A DNA stretch of 64,000 nucleotides from Mariniflexile sp044335535. GTDB taxonomy: Bacteria; Bacteroidota; Bacteroidia; Flavobacteriales; Flavobacteriaceae. This document shows positions 16,821 through 25,832 of the stretch, in pieces. The stretch covers positions 1 through 64,000 of the forward strand of contig NZ_JBIQVZ010000010.1 of the NCBI RefSeq assembly GCF_044335535.1. The letters are read 5' to 3'. The notes beneath the pieces are model-generated. The model saw only the letters and a program-made list of their open reading frames with translations. It ran no database searches and had not been told where the DNA came from. Numbering within the stretch: position 1 is the first letter of the stretch; each line of letters starts with the position of its first letter. The position numbers and the translations under genes were made by a program.

Positions 16821-17780
16821 CTACGGGAGATCTATGGGACTGGCATAACCGTAAATATTTTTTAAAAGGATATTTTTTCCAAAGGAATCAATAATTTGTA
16901 AATCATAGCGGATGTCTATTTTCGTACCTATAGGGGCATAATAATAGATAACCCATGCATCAGCTTCTTTAGTGCCAATACATCCGTTGGAATACGCTTT
17001 TCCAAGCGTTACAGGATTGGTAGTTGGATGTATCAATTGTCCATATCTAATTCCATTAATTTCGGTTTCCAAAAAAGGAATCTGTGGTAACTTGGTAATT
17101 TTTTGATCATCTCGTTTCGTTGTATAATAGCGACGCCCATCTACAGGGTTATAATAATCAGGGTTCCTTATATGGGAAACAATGAATCCTTTTCCTGTTT
17201 TTGTTTTTAAGTCCATTGTTCTTCCGGCCATTGCCAGGTATTTCTTTTCATTTCTCCCAACCCTAATCGGAAATTCGTATAGTTGTTTTGAATCTTCATA
17301 AATACGAAGTTTAAACTCTGGGATATTAATGTCAATCAAGGTATGGTTAAATGCAGTAATAAGTTTTTTAGCGTTAATAGAATCAGGTATTATAATCATA
17401 GCTCCTTTGGGAAGTACAATCATTTTTTTTTGATCATAGATAAAAGAATCCCGGTCTATCATTCGATAGTAGTCCGTATTTTGTAGTGTATCAATAATCC
17501 AAGGATTTGATCTTACCAAGAGATGTTCGGTTAACTTAAACGGGGTAATCGAATCGTATTTAATAACAAGAGAATCTATATATTTAAAATAGTTGCTAAC
17601 GGTAATGTTTTTTTCAACCAAAATTGGTCTGGTTTTTAAATTTTGTTGAAAAATAGAGTTCGAAGCAAGATTTTTTTCCAATAAAAGGAAGCCGGTATTC
17701 TTTGGACAGTATAAGTTTAGCGACAGCATAACGAGAATAAGAACCAATAAGCTTTGCTTTAATTTTAAAGGTATTTTCAT
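16821..17780 (-). CDS. L,D-transpeptidase (YkuD domain)
   Basis: 319 residues. An N-terminal hydrophobic segment (SLLVLILVMLSLNLYC) may be a signal or lipoprotein anchor. The C-terminal YkuD domain shows HPTTNPVTLGKAYSNGCIGT, with the catalytic His and Cys in the family pattern HxxxxxxxxxxxSxGC(I/V)(R/G). These enzymes form 3-3 crosslinks in peptidoglycan or attach proteins to it, and work in the periplasm. Upstream TGATAATTGTCA and a -7 element at the standard spacing place it in the stress regulon. Confidence 0.87.
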   Translation of the reverse strand: MKIPLKLKQSLLVLILVMLSLNLYCPKNTGFLLLEKNLASNSIFQQNLKTRPILVEKNITVSNYFKYIDSLVIKYDSITPFKLTEHLLVRSNPWIIDTLQNTDYYRMIDRDSFIYDQKKMIVLPKGAMIIIPDSINAKKLITAFNHTLIDINIPEFKLRIYEDSKQLYEFPIRVGRNEKKYLAMAGRTMDLKTKTGKGFIVSHIRNPDYYNPVDGRRYYTTKRDDQKITKLPQIPFLETEINGIRYGQLIHPTTNPVTLGKAYSNGCIGTKEADAWVIYYYAPIGTKIDIRYDLQIIDSFGKNILLKNIYGYASPIDLP

Positions 17781-17862
17781 GATTCTTGTATTGTATTATG
17801 TTCTTGATTTCAGAAAATTTATGGAGAACTGTTAGCTTTACATTCATCACATTCCACTTTAA

Positions 17863-17905
17863 TAAAGGTAATTTCCGTAGTGCTGTTTAAAAATGATAAT
17901 TGTCA
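17863..17905 (-). promoter_or_regulatory. FNR/FixK-type site plus -7 element for L,D-transpeptidase
   Basis: Palindrome with one mismatch, TGATAATTGTCA at 17894-17905. The -7 element TACCTTTA (minus strand, 17870-17863) lies exactly 23 nt away. Confidence 0.7.
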
Positions 17906-17908
17906 CCT

Positions 17909-18694
17909 TTAACCCGCTTTTAAAGGAAAGATCTTATTCAATAATTGTTGGTTGACGAGTTCTTTATTGGTAGCATCATAGCCAATTTTAAAAATATCAT
18001 CGAGATATTTTTTATCAAAAGTGCCATATTTACTTAATTGTTTGGGATATATGACCAAATCACATTTCTTGAATTTTTTAATGTCTTCTCTTACGGTTTT
18101 TAATTTAAAAACCCTTTCAACTACATTGTGGGAATGTTTTAAATCACTTATTGCTACGATATCAAAACCATTAACATATACTCCAATAATAACATCACAG
18201 GTATTCTTCAATAGGTCTACAGGGAAATTATTTAAAACACCACCATCCACATAGTATGAATCTTTGATATTAACAGGAGCGAATATGCCTGGAAAAGCTG
18301 CTGATGCCAATATGGGCTTTATTAATTCACCAGTGTTAAATATGACTAGTTCCCCGTTTAACACATTGGTAGCTGTAACAGACAATTGCTTTTTTAGAAT
18401 CGAAAAATCATCTTCTTTGAGGTATAGTTTAAAGACATTATAGAACTTTTCAGCGTCGATAATTCCCGGTTTATTCACTGCATATTTTTTTAATTCGAAA
18501 ATCTGTATGGTTTTAAAGAAGTTCAACATTTCTTTCCAATCATATCCATAAGCATACAAAGCACCAACAATAGCGCCTACGCTAGAGCCTGCTATGTGGG
18601 TAGGTATAATGCCGTGTTTTTCCAATGCGTGGATAACCCCTATATGAGCCATACCCCTCATGCCTCCTCCGGAAAGAGCTAAACCAATCTTCAT
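17909..18694 (-). CDS. Patatin-like phospholipase (RssA/YchK type)
   Basis: 261 residues from ATG 18694; an in-frame TTG at 18700 is a poorer start. Oxyanion loop GGGMRG near residues 9-14, nucleophile motif GSSVG (GxSxG) and catalytic Asp in YVDGGVLNN. A cytosolic or membrane-peripheral serine esterase acting on phospholipids. It is divergent from the MlaEFD lipid transport operon, each side having its own palindrome, which suggests paired control of lipid turnover and transport. Confidence 0.9.
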   Translation of the reverse strand: MKIGLALSGGGMRGMAHIGVIHALEKHGIIPTHIAGSSVGAIVGALYAYGYDWKEMLNFFKTIQIFELKKYAVNKPGIIDAEKFYNVFKLYLKEDDFSILKKQLSVTATNVLNGELVIFNTGELIKPILASAAFPGIFAPVNIKDSYYVDGGVLNNFPVDLLKNTCDVIIGVYVNGFDIVAISDLKHSHNVVERVFKLKTVREDIKKFKKCDLVIYPKQLSKYGTFDKKYLDDIFKIGYDATNKELVNQQLLNKIFPLKAG

Positions 18695-18721
18695 GACCAA
18701 TCAGTATGATATGTGAATGTT

Positions 18722-18764
18722 TAAAATTAGTACTCAAAGTTGATTTATTATATGATATCCATCA
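18722..18764 (-). promoter_or_regulatory. FNR/FixK-type site plus -7 element for patatin gene
   Basis: TGATATCCATCA at 18753-18764; -7 TAATTTTA on the minus strand (18729-18722), 23-nt gap. Confidence 0.75.
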
Positions 18765-18775
18765 GTATAAGCATA

Positions 18776-18818
18776 TGATTTATATCATTTTACACTCAAT
18801 TCTATTCTTTTACATTTG
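18776..18818 (+). promoter_or_regulatory. FNR/FixK-type site plus -7 element for mlaEFD
   Basis: TGATTTATATCA at 18776-18787, 23-nt gap, TACATTTG at 18811-18818. The transcript would start within a few nt of the first gene, giving an almost leaderless message. Confidence 0.78.
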
Positions 18819-18822
18819 AGTA

Positions 18823-19620
18823 ATGTTACAGAAGAACATGTCGGGTATAAGCAACATAAAATCTAATATTCAAGCATTTTTGAAAGAAATAGGAGAGCTC
18901 TCTTATTTCACGGTACGCTTTTTTAAAGAATCCTTTAAGAAACCGTTTGAGTTCAAAGAGTTTTTGCGACAATGCTATAGTATGGGAAACCGTTCACTAA
19001 TGTTGGTCGGAATTACTGGTTTTATCATCGGTTTGGTTTTAACCTTACAGACTAGGCCGACGCTTATGGAGTTTGGAGCGGTTTCTTGGATGCCATCCAT
19101 GGTAGGTATCTCCATTATTAGAGAGATTGGGCCCATGATTACGGCGTTGGTATGTGCTGGTAGAATAGGCTCTGGAATCGGTGCAGAACTGGGTTCGATG
19201 CGAGTAACCGAGCAAATTGATGCCATGGAAGTGTCTGGCACAAATCCGTTTAAATATTTGGTGGTTACACGGGTTCTGGCAACAACTTTTATGATTCCAC
19301 TATTAGTAATTATTGGAGATGCTATTGGATTATATGGTTCCTATTTGGTTGAACACCTTAAAGGCGATGTGTCTTTTCGGTTATTTTTTAATCAGGTATT
19401 CGAATCGTTGGAATTTGGAGATATTATTCCTGCAACCATAAAATCATTTTTCTTTGGGCTGGCCATTGGCCTTGTAGGCTGCTTTAAAGGCTATTATTGC
19501 GATAAAGGTACGGCAGGGGTAGGACGTGCAGCAAATTCGGCAGTGGTGTTTACGTCTCTGCTCTTATTTATTATTGATTTTATAGCTGTATTTGCAGCTG
19601 ATATTTTTTATGACTTATGA
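18823..19620 (+). CDS. mlaE: MlaE-type ABC lipid transport permease
   Basis: 265 residues with about five to six membrane helices. YrbE/MlaE family markers are visible: GLVLTLQTRPTLMEFGA, REIGPMITALVCAGRIGSGI, GAELGSMRVTEQIDAMEVSG and PRVLA-like VTRVLATTF. It forms the inner-membrane channel of the system that moves phospholipids between membranes. ATG 18823 is used; an internal ATG at 18838 is also possible. Its stop overlaps the start of mlaF (ATGA). Confidence 0.92.
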   Translation: MLQKNMSGISNIKSNIQAFLKEIGELSYFTVRFFKESFKKPFEFKEFLRQCYSMGNRSLMLVGITGFIIGLVLTLQTRPTLMEFGAVSWMPSMVGISIIREIGPMITALVCAGRIGSGIGAELGSMRVTEQIDAMEVSGTNPFKYLVVTRVLATTFMIPLLVIIGDAIGLYGSYLVEHLKGDVSFRLFFNQVFESLEFGDIIPATIKSFFFGLAIGLVGCFKGYYCDKGTAGVGRAANSAVVFTSLLLFIIDFIAVFAADIFYDL

Positions 19621-20399
19621 ATGAAAGTAAGACCATATCGCCACAGGAGAGCATTACAAAAACACAAGAAGTTGTTCTTGAAATCAAAAACCTGAACAAG
19701 AGTTTTGGTGATAATCATGTTCTTAAAAATTTTAACCTGAAACTTTATAAGGGTGAGAATCTGGTTATTATGGGGAAATCAGGCTCTGGGAAATCGGTGA
19801 TGATTAAATGTCTTGTGGGATTAATGCAAGCGGATAGTGGTATTATTTCGGTAATGCAGAAAGACATTACAACATTAAATCAAACGGCATTAGATATTTT
19901 ACGGTCGGATATTGGCTTTTTATTTCAAGGCAGTGCATTGTATGATTCCATGACGGTTCGTGAGAATTTGGAATTTCCCATGCGTAGGCATTCAAGTAGA
20001 TTTGAAAAGAATATGGATACAAATGCACTGGTTATGGAAGCATTGGAAAATGTGGGATTAGCCCATGCTGTAGATTTAATGCCAGCAGAACTGTCTGGAG
20101 GTATGCAGCGGAGAGTTGCATTGGCAAGAACCTTGATTTTACAACCAAAAATTATTTTATATGATGAACCAACAAGTGGGCTAGATCCCATAACTGCCAA
20201 AGAAATTATTATTCTGATGCAGGATATTCAAAAGAAATACAACACATCGTCACTTATTATAACACATGATGTGGATTGTGCAAGAGCTATTTCGGATCGA
20301 ATGATTTTATTGATTGATGGCACCAATTATGCAGAAGGAACATTTGATGCCTTATCTGTTTCAACAGATCCAAAAATAAAAGCATTTTTTAAACACTAA
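19617..20399 (+). CDS. mlaF: MlaF-type ABC ATPase
   Basis: 260 residues. Walker A GKSGSGKSVM, signature LSGGMQRRVALAR, Walker B IILYDEPTSGLDP and switch His in ITHD. It powers the MlaE permease. It overlaps mlaE by 4 nt (ATGA). The first 20 residues are a short extension before the ABC core. Confidence 0.93.
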   Translation: MNESKTISPQESITKTQEVVLEIKNLNKSFGDNHVLKNFNLKLYKGENLVIMGKSGSGKSVMIKCLVGLMQADSGIISVMQKDITTLNQTALDILRSDIGFLFQGSALYDSMTVRENLEFPMRRHSSRFEKNMDTNALVMEALENVGLAHAVDLMPAELSGGMQRRVALARTLILQPKIILYDEPTSGLDPITAKEIIILMQDIQKKYNTSSLIITHDVDCARAISDRMILLIDGTNYAEGTFDALSVSTDPKIKAFFKH

Positions 20400-20409
20400 A
20401 TCTCATGTC

Positions 20410-21393
20410 ATGAAAAATACAAACTCACAAAAAATACGATTAGGTCTATTTGTAATCATTGGCACGCTATTGTTTGTTGTGGGCATTTATTTGATAGGTC
20501 AGCAACAAAATATGTTTAAAAAAACCTTTGTCATTAGTGCGGAATTCCAAAACGTAAATGGCTTGCAAAAAGGTAATAATGTACGTTATTCCGGAATCAA
20601 TATAGGAACCGTAAAAACTATTGAGATGGTCAATGATTCTATTGTTAAAGTTGAGATGGGCATTGAGGAAAATATCGTAAAGTATATTAGAAAAAATGCT
20701 GTGGCCACTATTGGTTCTGATGGTTTGGTGGGAAATATGATTATTAATATTTTACCCAGAGATGGGATGGCGGACATCATTGAAAATGGTGATGTCATAA
20801 AATCATTTAGTAAAATAGGACCCGATGATTTGTTGAGTAATTTGAGCGTTACCATCAAAAACACTGAAGTCTTGACAGAAGATTTGTTGAAAATAACCAA
20901 CTCCATCAACAATGGTAAGGGTATATTGGCTGCGGTTCTCAATGATACCATCATGTCTTATGATTTAAAACAAGCCGTTAGAAATATTAAGGTAATGAGT
21001 CAAGATGCTTCAAACATATTAGTTGAATTAGATGATCTTGTTGAATCAGTCAAAAGGGATGATACGTCTTTTTTGGGATTATTGCTAAACGACACCATTT
21101 CGGGCAATAGGTTAAAAATGACATTGAGCAACCTCGAAACGTCAAGTATTAAAATGGAAAATGCGATGGAAAAGGTAAATACCATTATTGAAAATATCAA
21201 TACCAGTGAAGGAACCTTTAATTACATCATGAAAGACACATCCTTGGTTAATAGTTTAAAATCTACTCTAAAAAACGTGAATGAGGGTACAGACAAGTTT
21301 AACCAGAATATGGAAGCTTTAAAACACAATTTTTTGACTAGAGGATATTTTAGAAAATTGGAGAGAGAAGAGAGAAAGACTAAAAGTAATTAA
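20410..21393 (+). CDS. mlaD: MlaD-type MCE-domain substrate-binding protein
   Basis: 327 residues. One N-terminal membrane helix (IRLGLFVIIGTLLFVVGIYL), then an MCE domain (about 40-118: FQNVNGLQKGNNVRYSGINIGTV). The long helical C-terminal part contains repeats (ILAAVLNDTIMSYDLK, LGLLLNDTISGNRLK, FNYIMKDTSLVNSLK). Anchored in the inner membrane, it holds lipids for transfer through the periplasm. The three repeats probably form a coiled tube or spacer. Last gene of mlaEFD; no MlaB or MlaC is in the window. Confidence 0.9.
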   Translation: MKNTNSQKIRLGLFVIIGTLLFVVGIYLIGQQQNMFKKTFVISAEFQNVNGLQKGNNVRYSGINIGTVKTIEMVNDSIVKVEMGIEENIVKYIRKNAVATIGSDGLVGNMIINILPRDGMADIIENGDVIKSFSKIGPDDLLSNLSVTIKNTEVLTEDLLKITNSINNGKGILAAVLNDTIMSYDLKQAVRNIKVMSQDASNILVELDDLVESVKRDDTSFLGLLLNDTISGNRLKMTLSNLETSSIKMENAMEKVNTIIENINTSEGTFNYIMKDTSLVNSLKSTLKNVNEGTDKFNQNMEALKHNFLTRGYFRKLEREERKTKSN

Positions 21394-21433
21394 GTTATCT
21401 GTTTATCGACAGGTAAATGTATGCTCACAGCGA

Positions 21434-21459
21434 TCAAAAAAAGTCAAGATGAGTTCATT
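21434..21459 (+). repeat. Solo end of inverted-repeat family 1
   Basis: AAAAAAGTCAAGATGAGTTC matches the right terminus of the elements at 32475-32656 and 39052-39228. No matching left end was found nearby, so this is a relic or a solo end. Confidence 0.6.
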
Positions 21460-21559
21460 AAGTTTGTTATACTTAGCTAACCAATTAGGCAAGAAAATAT
21501 CAAAATTGTCTTTTGTGGAATTAAAGTATTTTCGAGCCATAACAATCTATCAGATTTCA

Positions 21560-21730
21560 TTATGTCTTAATTCCTCTTTTCTTAATTTCAGTTTTTAACT
21601 TTTCAGGAATATCAGTTCTGCACTGGCAATTTTTTAAGTGCTCTAAGTGCCAATGGATGCGTTGCTCAATTGTTGGGTTTTTTGGCATTTTATGTGTGAG
21701 ATGCCATTCTTTATTGATTTTCATGCCCAT
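21560..21730 (-). CDS. Small conserved protein (56 aa), unknown
   Basis: Reads MGMKINKEWHLTHKMPKNPT, then IEQRIHWHLEHLKNCQCRTD and ends KKRGIKT. The His/Cys/Trp pattern (EWH, HWHLEH, NCQC) suggests a small metal-binding or folded protein. A start at 21724 (MKINKEWH) is equally good. It overlaps the 3' end of the preceding gene by 14-20 nt, so translational coupling is likely. I recall similar small hypothetical proteins in flavobacteria, but no function. Confidence 0.6.
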   Translation of the reverse strand: MGMKINKEWHLTHKMPKNPTIEQRIHWHLEHLKNCQCRTDIPEKLKTEIKKRGIKT

Positions 21731-22826
21731 TATTTATATATTTCACATTGTATTTTAAATATGTAATTTCAAAGTTCAACCAATTGAAATCCCCTTCTTT
21801 TAGTTTCCAAATGACTTGGTATTTATTTGGTATCCTTACACCATTAAATTCCTTGAAAGATTTTGATTCCACATACCATGTTTCTAAAGTCGCATCATCT
21901 CCTGTTTCATAATAGCGTTTGGCTTTAAAAGACATAAAGTCACCTTTAGAAGAAAATTTAAAAACCCCAACAACATGCTTGTTATTTATTGTAAATGTTG
22001 CTTTAACAGAGGCACTATCAATGGATTCCCACGACATATATGGATTTAATGCTGCTGTTGGATACCAGACGATCTCTGCCATATATCTTAACATGGCTGC
22101 TTGGTTTATTTTTTCATTTTTGCCTACGTTTACAGCTGGAATAAAGGATGCAAATTTGATTAGTATCTCGCCTTCGCCATTTGCGAATTTATCCCTACCA
22201 ATCATTTGGATCATTGGCATAACATGAACCTCTGTTGACCAAACAAAACTGGGATTGATTACATTAATATGCTGTTCTGCTTCAAAAGGCATCCATTTAC
22301 CGCCAGGCTTGGTTTTCATTTCTCCTTTTTGTTTCAACTGTACGGAAACAATTTTATGTTTACCAATAGTACCTGAATTTTTTACCCATTTTTGAACTAT
22401 TTCAGGTAAGTACTTTACATCTTTCTTTGTGATAATAGCATCGGGTTCAATTATAACGCCTTTTAATAGTGATTTGGTTTCATTATAAACTTTTTTGTTA
22501 AATTCATATTTGCCATAAGCTGAAATGCTTACTAGAAGAAGAATAACATTGACAACGGTACCAAATTTTGCGTCCTTCCAAGACATGATAATTAGAATTT
22601 GTGAGAGAACAATTGTCAGAACAGCAATATAATACCATTGGTCTTTTTTTAGGTATAAAATGACGGCAATGAGCAATAGCATTGCTGTAAAAAGCCAAAG
22701 CAATCCTATTGTTTTAGAAATGTTTTGTTCTAATTGATTGCTATCTGCAAATTCAAAAGCTTTTGCAAACCCCATAAAGTGTATGAGTCCGTGGGCTGTA
22801 ATCAATATAGCAAATATCAAACGCAT
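21711..22826 (-). CDS. Membrane protein with DUF6544-like C-terminal domain
   Basis: 371 residues. Three to four N-terminal membrane helices (about residues 1-110, e.g. GLLWLFTAMLLLIAVILYL) precede a large soluble beta-rich domain (about 130-370) with conserved-looking LPEIVQKWVKNSGTIG, PSFVWSTEVHVMPMIQMIGR and MLRYMAEIVWYPTAALNPY. The layout fits the DUF6544 family; no activity is known. No regulon palindrome at the standard spacing was seen upstream. A small gene overlaps its 3' end. Confidence 0.65.
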   Translation of the reverse strand: MRLIFAILITAHGLIHFMGFAKAFEFADSNQLEQNISKTIGLLWLFTAMLLLIAVILYLKKDQWYYIAVLTIVLSQILIIMSWKDAKFGTVVNVILLLVSISAYGKYEFNKKVYNETKSLLKGVIIEPDAIITKKDVKYLPEIVQKWVKNSGTIGKHKIVSVQLKQKGEMKTKPGGKWMPFEAEQHINVINPSFVWSTEVHVMPMIQMIGRDKFANGEGEILIKFASFIPAVNVGKNEKINQAAMLRYMAEIVWYPTAALNPYMSWESIDSASVKATFTINNKHVVGVFKFSSKGDFMSFKAKRYYETGDDATLETWYVESKSFKEFNGVRIPNKYQVIWKLKEGDFNWLNFEITYLKYNVKYINNGHENQ

Positions 22827-22923
22827 GATATTATAAATTAAAAAGGTTGTTCAGGCTCTTAAAAAGATATACCAACATGCAAAGTATTCTTACAAATAAT
22901 TCAAATCATTAAAAATCAATAGA

Positions 22924-23388
22924 TTAAGCATGGATGGTGTGTCTTTTTTTTCCAGTGAATTCTTCAATTTTTATGATGAATACAGTAGGGATGTCATCAT
23001 TATAGATTTTACTGGAAAACTCACTTATAAAATTAACAGTTCTATGTTCTTGCTTCATGATAACGTCTTTTACCCCTAATGAAAATTTATGGAGATAAGC
23101 TTTAGCGTTGCTACCAAAAAGCTGTTCGAAAGTTCCGCGTACTAACACAGATTTCCAGTTAGTAATAGAGTTAATTGATGCTACTTGTAATGAGACAGCA
23201 TTATTTTTACGCATGGCATTTATTTTATGCCCTTCACCTGAATAACAAGTAATGGTGTTATTTTCTTTGTTAAAATAATAAGTGATGGGTACAATATAAG
23301 GTCTGTTTCTATAGATATAGCCTAAATACCCAATATAATTATTTTCTAAAATGAACTTGATTTCCTTATCTTCTAAATTTATAAACAT
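22924..23388 (-). CDS. Pyridoxamine 5'-phosphate oxidase-like flavin protein (NimA type)
   Basis: 154 residues. Split-barrel FMN-binding fold: IGYLGYIYRNRPYIVPITYY, ITCYSGEGHKINAMRKNNAV, SVLVRGTFEQL. Members include nitroimidazole reductases and F420/FMN-dependent enzymes; the substrate is unknown. A regulon promoter lies about 160 nt upstream (site 23576-23587), leaving a long 5' untranslated region. Confidence 0.8.
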   Translation of the reverse strand: MFINLEDKEIKFILENNYIGYLGYIYRNRPYIVPITYYFNKENNTITCYSGEGHKINAMRKNNAVSLQVASINSITNWKSVLVRGTFEQLFGSNAKAYLHKFSLGVKDVIMKQEHRTVNFISEFSSKIYNDDIPTVFIIKIEEFTGKKRHTIHA

Positions 23389-23544
23389 GATGTTACTATT
23401 TATAGATGTTTTCTATCATCTTTAAGGTTTTCAGTTTTCCCAGACGTAAACTAAAAAATATTCTAGCCATTCTTTGGGTATTGCGCAAGTAATAGGATGG
23501 TCAGTCCGAAAATTAGAGTTATACCGTTTGATATTTTGTTTGCA

Positions 23545-23587
23545 TAAAAATATAAAGTCATATTTAAGAAGGCAATGATAAATATCA
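23545..23587 (-). promoter_or_regulatory. FNR/FixK-type site plus -7 element (minus strand)
   Basis: TGATAAATATCA at 23576-23587 overlaps the stop of the metallophosphoesterase gene. TATTTTTA (23552-23545, minus) lies 23 nt away and would drive the flavin protein at 22924-23388 with a leader of about 150 nt. Confidence 0.7.
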
Positions 23588-24811
23588 GTGATTCTTATTA
23601 TGACTTATTAATTTTAAAAAAGTAATTTCTGGTCGCATACCCAATCGCCCCGGAAACCCCAACCATCCCAGCCCACGGTTCACGTTTAAGTATTGGTCAT
23701 TAATTCTATACATACCAGCCCAATGCCGATATTTATATTTAATGGGACTCCATTGTAGCCCTTTAATTTTTATAGCGGCCTGCATGCCGTGTGTGTGTCC
23801 AGAAAGGGTCAATGGGATATCAGTTTTGTTTATTACCGCTTCATTCCAAAGCGTTGGGTCGTGGGACAGCAAGATTTTAAAAGACACTTCAGTAGTTTTT
23901 TCTAAGGCTTTAGTTAGGTCTCCATATTGTTTAAATGGTGGATGTCCCCAATTTTCAACACCTACTATGGCAATGTCTCCATGATCCTTTTTAATGATAT
24001 CCGATTCATTGAGAAGTAGTTTAAAATCAATGTCCTTATAAAATTGTTTAATGGCATCATGGTTTTCCTTTTTGTCGCTTTCAGTTTTCCATTTGCTGTA
24101 ATCTCCGTAATCATGATTTCCTAATACGGCATATTTACCCATATTGGCTTTTAGTTTGATAAAAACCCGTTGCCATCCCCGTAGTTCCCAAGCATAATTA
24201 TTCACCAAATCCCCTGTAAAAAAAATCAAGTCTGGTTCTATGTCATTGATTAGTTTTATGGCTCGGTTCATAATTTTGAAACGATAATTAAAGCTTCCTA
24301 AATGCAGATCGGAAATATGTACAATTTTCAATCCGTTAAATGATGAAGGAAGTTGTTCGAATTCTAAGGTATGCCGATAGATTTTAAAACGGTAGATGGC
24401 TTTAAATATAGCGTAAACAATGACAAAAAAAGGTAAAAATCCAGAAAAAAGACCTACAAGAGGAATGACCACAAGGGATTCTTTTTCTGAAAAAATAACA
24501 TTCATATAAAATAGTAGGGAAATAACAATAATAAAAATTATTTTGGGTATGAATGAAGACACAGTAAGGCCATACATTGAAGAGATAAGTAATTGTTTTC
24601 GTCTTGGATCGATGTCATCAAGTTTAATTTTCAGTATTAAAATAGCACTGACAAGACCAATGGTAAAAATCCAAAATAGAGCATGAATAATGGTTTTTAG
24701 GGATGGTTCAAGTAATCGTGTAATGGATTGAAGCCAATAAAAGGTTAATATATCAATGATTAGAATTGCTACGCACAACAAGAAAATTGTAAATAAGGAA
24801 TAGCTGCGCAT
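23585..24811 (-). CDS. Membrane-anchored metallophosphoesterase (YaeI-like)
   Basis: 408 residues. Four N-terminal membrane helices (about 1-135), then a calcineurin-like phosphoesterase domain with the standard metal motifs: HISDLHLG, FFTGDLVNN, VLGNHDYG, LLSHDP and SGHTHGMQ. Family members cleave phosphodiesters, including UDP- or lipid-linked substrates. It follows a CDP-alcohol phosphatidyltransferase with an 11-nt gap, so the pair probably modifies lipid head groups at the membrane. Confidence 0.88.
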   Translation of the reverse strand: MRSYSLFTIFLLCVAILIIDILTFYWLQSITRLLEPSLKTIIHALFWIFTIGLVSAILILKIKLDDIDPRRKQLLISSMYGLTVSSFIPKIIFIIVISLLFYMNVIFSEKESLVVIPLVGLFSGFLPFFVIVYAIFKAIYRFKIYRHTLEFEQLPSSFNGLKIVHISDLHLGSFNYRFKIMNRAIKLINDIEPDLIFFTGDLVNNYAWELRGWQRVFIKLKANMGKYAVLGNHDYGDYSKWKTESDKKENHDAIKQFYKDIDFKLLLNESDIIKKDHGDIAIVGVENWGHPPFKQYGDLTKALEKTTEVSFKILLSHDPTLWNEAVINKTDIPLTLSGHTHGMQAAIKIKGLQWSPIKYKYRHWAGMYRINDQYLNVNRGLGWLGFPGRLGMRPEITFLKLISHNKNH

Positions 24812-24822
24812 CTTGATATTAT

Positions 24823-25419
24823 TTAGGATCTTTTTTTATGAAGTCGACGTTCATCTTTTAAAGCCCAATAAAGCCCTTTAACATCCGAAACCCACTCATC
24901 ATACATAAAAATCAATGTGATTTCTTCGATAGTTTCTAATAGACCAAAAACTATCATTACATAGAATAGTACATAATTAGGTTCAAAAAAGAGTGCCCAA
25001 ATAACAAATATACTTTGTAGCACAGCAGATGATTTTGCTAAATAGGTATGGAATGCAGTGGCTTTTCCGTATTTATAGTAGGCAAGTACCATTTGAGCAA
25101 AATACGGTATCAGGACAATGATTATAGCAATGATATTTGATTTGATAAATTCCGTTTCAAAATAAGAAAGACCGATTAAGCCCATAATTAAAGTCAACTG
25201 GTCTCCAAAAGAATCAAGTTGGGAACCTCTAGCACTAGTAATTTTAAGCTTTCTTGCCAAATAACCATCAATGGCATCTGTGAGATAACTTACCAAAAGA
25301 AACCATGTGAAAATTAAACGCTCATCCAAAATAATCAACAAAATCAATAAGGGAATTGCCAATATCCTGTAAAAGGAAAACCAATCTGCAATATTGAAAT
25401 TTTTGAATGTAAACATCAT
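24823..25419 (-). CDS. CDP-alcohol phosphatidyltransferase
   Basis: 198 residues with several membrane helices. The catalytic motif D-x2-D-G-x2-A-R-x8-G-x3-D-x3-D is visible as TDAIDGYLARKLKITSARGS, then QLDSFGDQL (about residues 47-75). It transfers a phosphatidyl group from CDP-diacylglycerol to an alcohol in the inner membrane; the alcohol is not determinable. First gene of the operon with the metallophosphoesterase. A regulon promoter is 47 nt upstream. Confidence 0.88.
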   Translation of the reverse strand: MMFTFKNFNIADWFSFYRILAIPLLILLIILDERLIFTWFLLVSYLTDAIDGYLARKLKITSARGSQLDSFGDQLTLIMGLIGLSYFETEFIKSNIIAIIIVLIPYFAQMVLAYYKYGKATAFHTYLAKSSAVLQSIFVIWALFFEPNYVLFYVMIVFGLLETIEEITLIFMYDEWVSDVKGLYWALKDERRLHKKRS

Positions 25420-25465
25420 TGGAAATTTAATTGTTTGATTTTTGTTTCGTCGGAAATGTTTTCAA

Positions 25466-25508
25466 TAAAAATAAGAGCATTGCAACAAGATTGAAATGAT
25501 AAATATCA
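25466..25508 (-). promoter_or_regulatory. FNR/FixK-type site plus -7 element for 25419 operon
   Basis: TGATAAATATCA at 25497-25508; TATTTTTA on the minus strand (25473-25466), 23-nt gap. Confidence 0.77.
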
Positions 25509-25529
25509 TATTAATGAACAGCGAAGACG

Positions 25530-25832
25530 CTAATTAGAGGGAGGTTCATAAAGATTGAGTCTATTTTTTAATTCTTTAAGTTCACTTTGTAAACTATCAA
25601 TGGTGTTGAGTAAATTTGAAACGACATGAATACCTTCAATATTGATATTCAAATCATAATGAAATGTTATGAGTTTTTCAATAACGTTAATTTGTGTTGT
25701 GTTTATATGTTGTATTTCTTTTATGGTTACTATCTCAATTAGTTCATAGTCATGTAATGAATTGATGAACGATTCAGGTACGTTATAGCACTCACAAATT
25801 TGTTTAATCGATATAAAATTTTTAGTGTCCAT
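25530..25832 (-). CDS. CbpM-like chaperone modulator (MerR-like)
   Basis: 100 residues. An N-terminal MerR-type helix-turn-helix fold (ISIKQICECYNVPESFINSL, HDYELIEIV) and a C-terminal coiled segment (LQSELKELKNRL). Its stop-start overlap with the DnaJ-like gene and its size fit CbpM, which binds the J-domain of CbpA and inhibits it. It is the last gene of a four-gene minus-strand operon. Confidence 0.72.
   Translation of the reverse strand: MDTKNFISIKQICECYNVPESFINSLHDYELIEIVTIKEIQHINTTQINVIEKLITFHYDLNINIEGIHVVSNLLNTIDSLQSELKELKNRLNLYEPPSN

Noticed and set aside
23395..23545. Short ORFs in the leader before the flavin protein, one faintly like the end of an rRNA methyltransferase
   Set aside because: Too short and too weak to support; could be chance.
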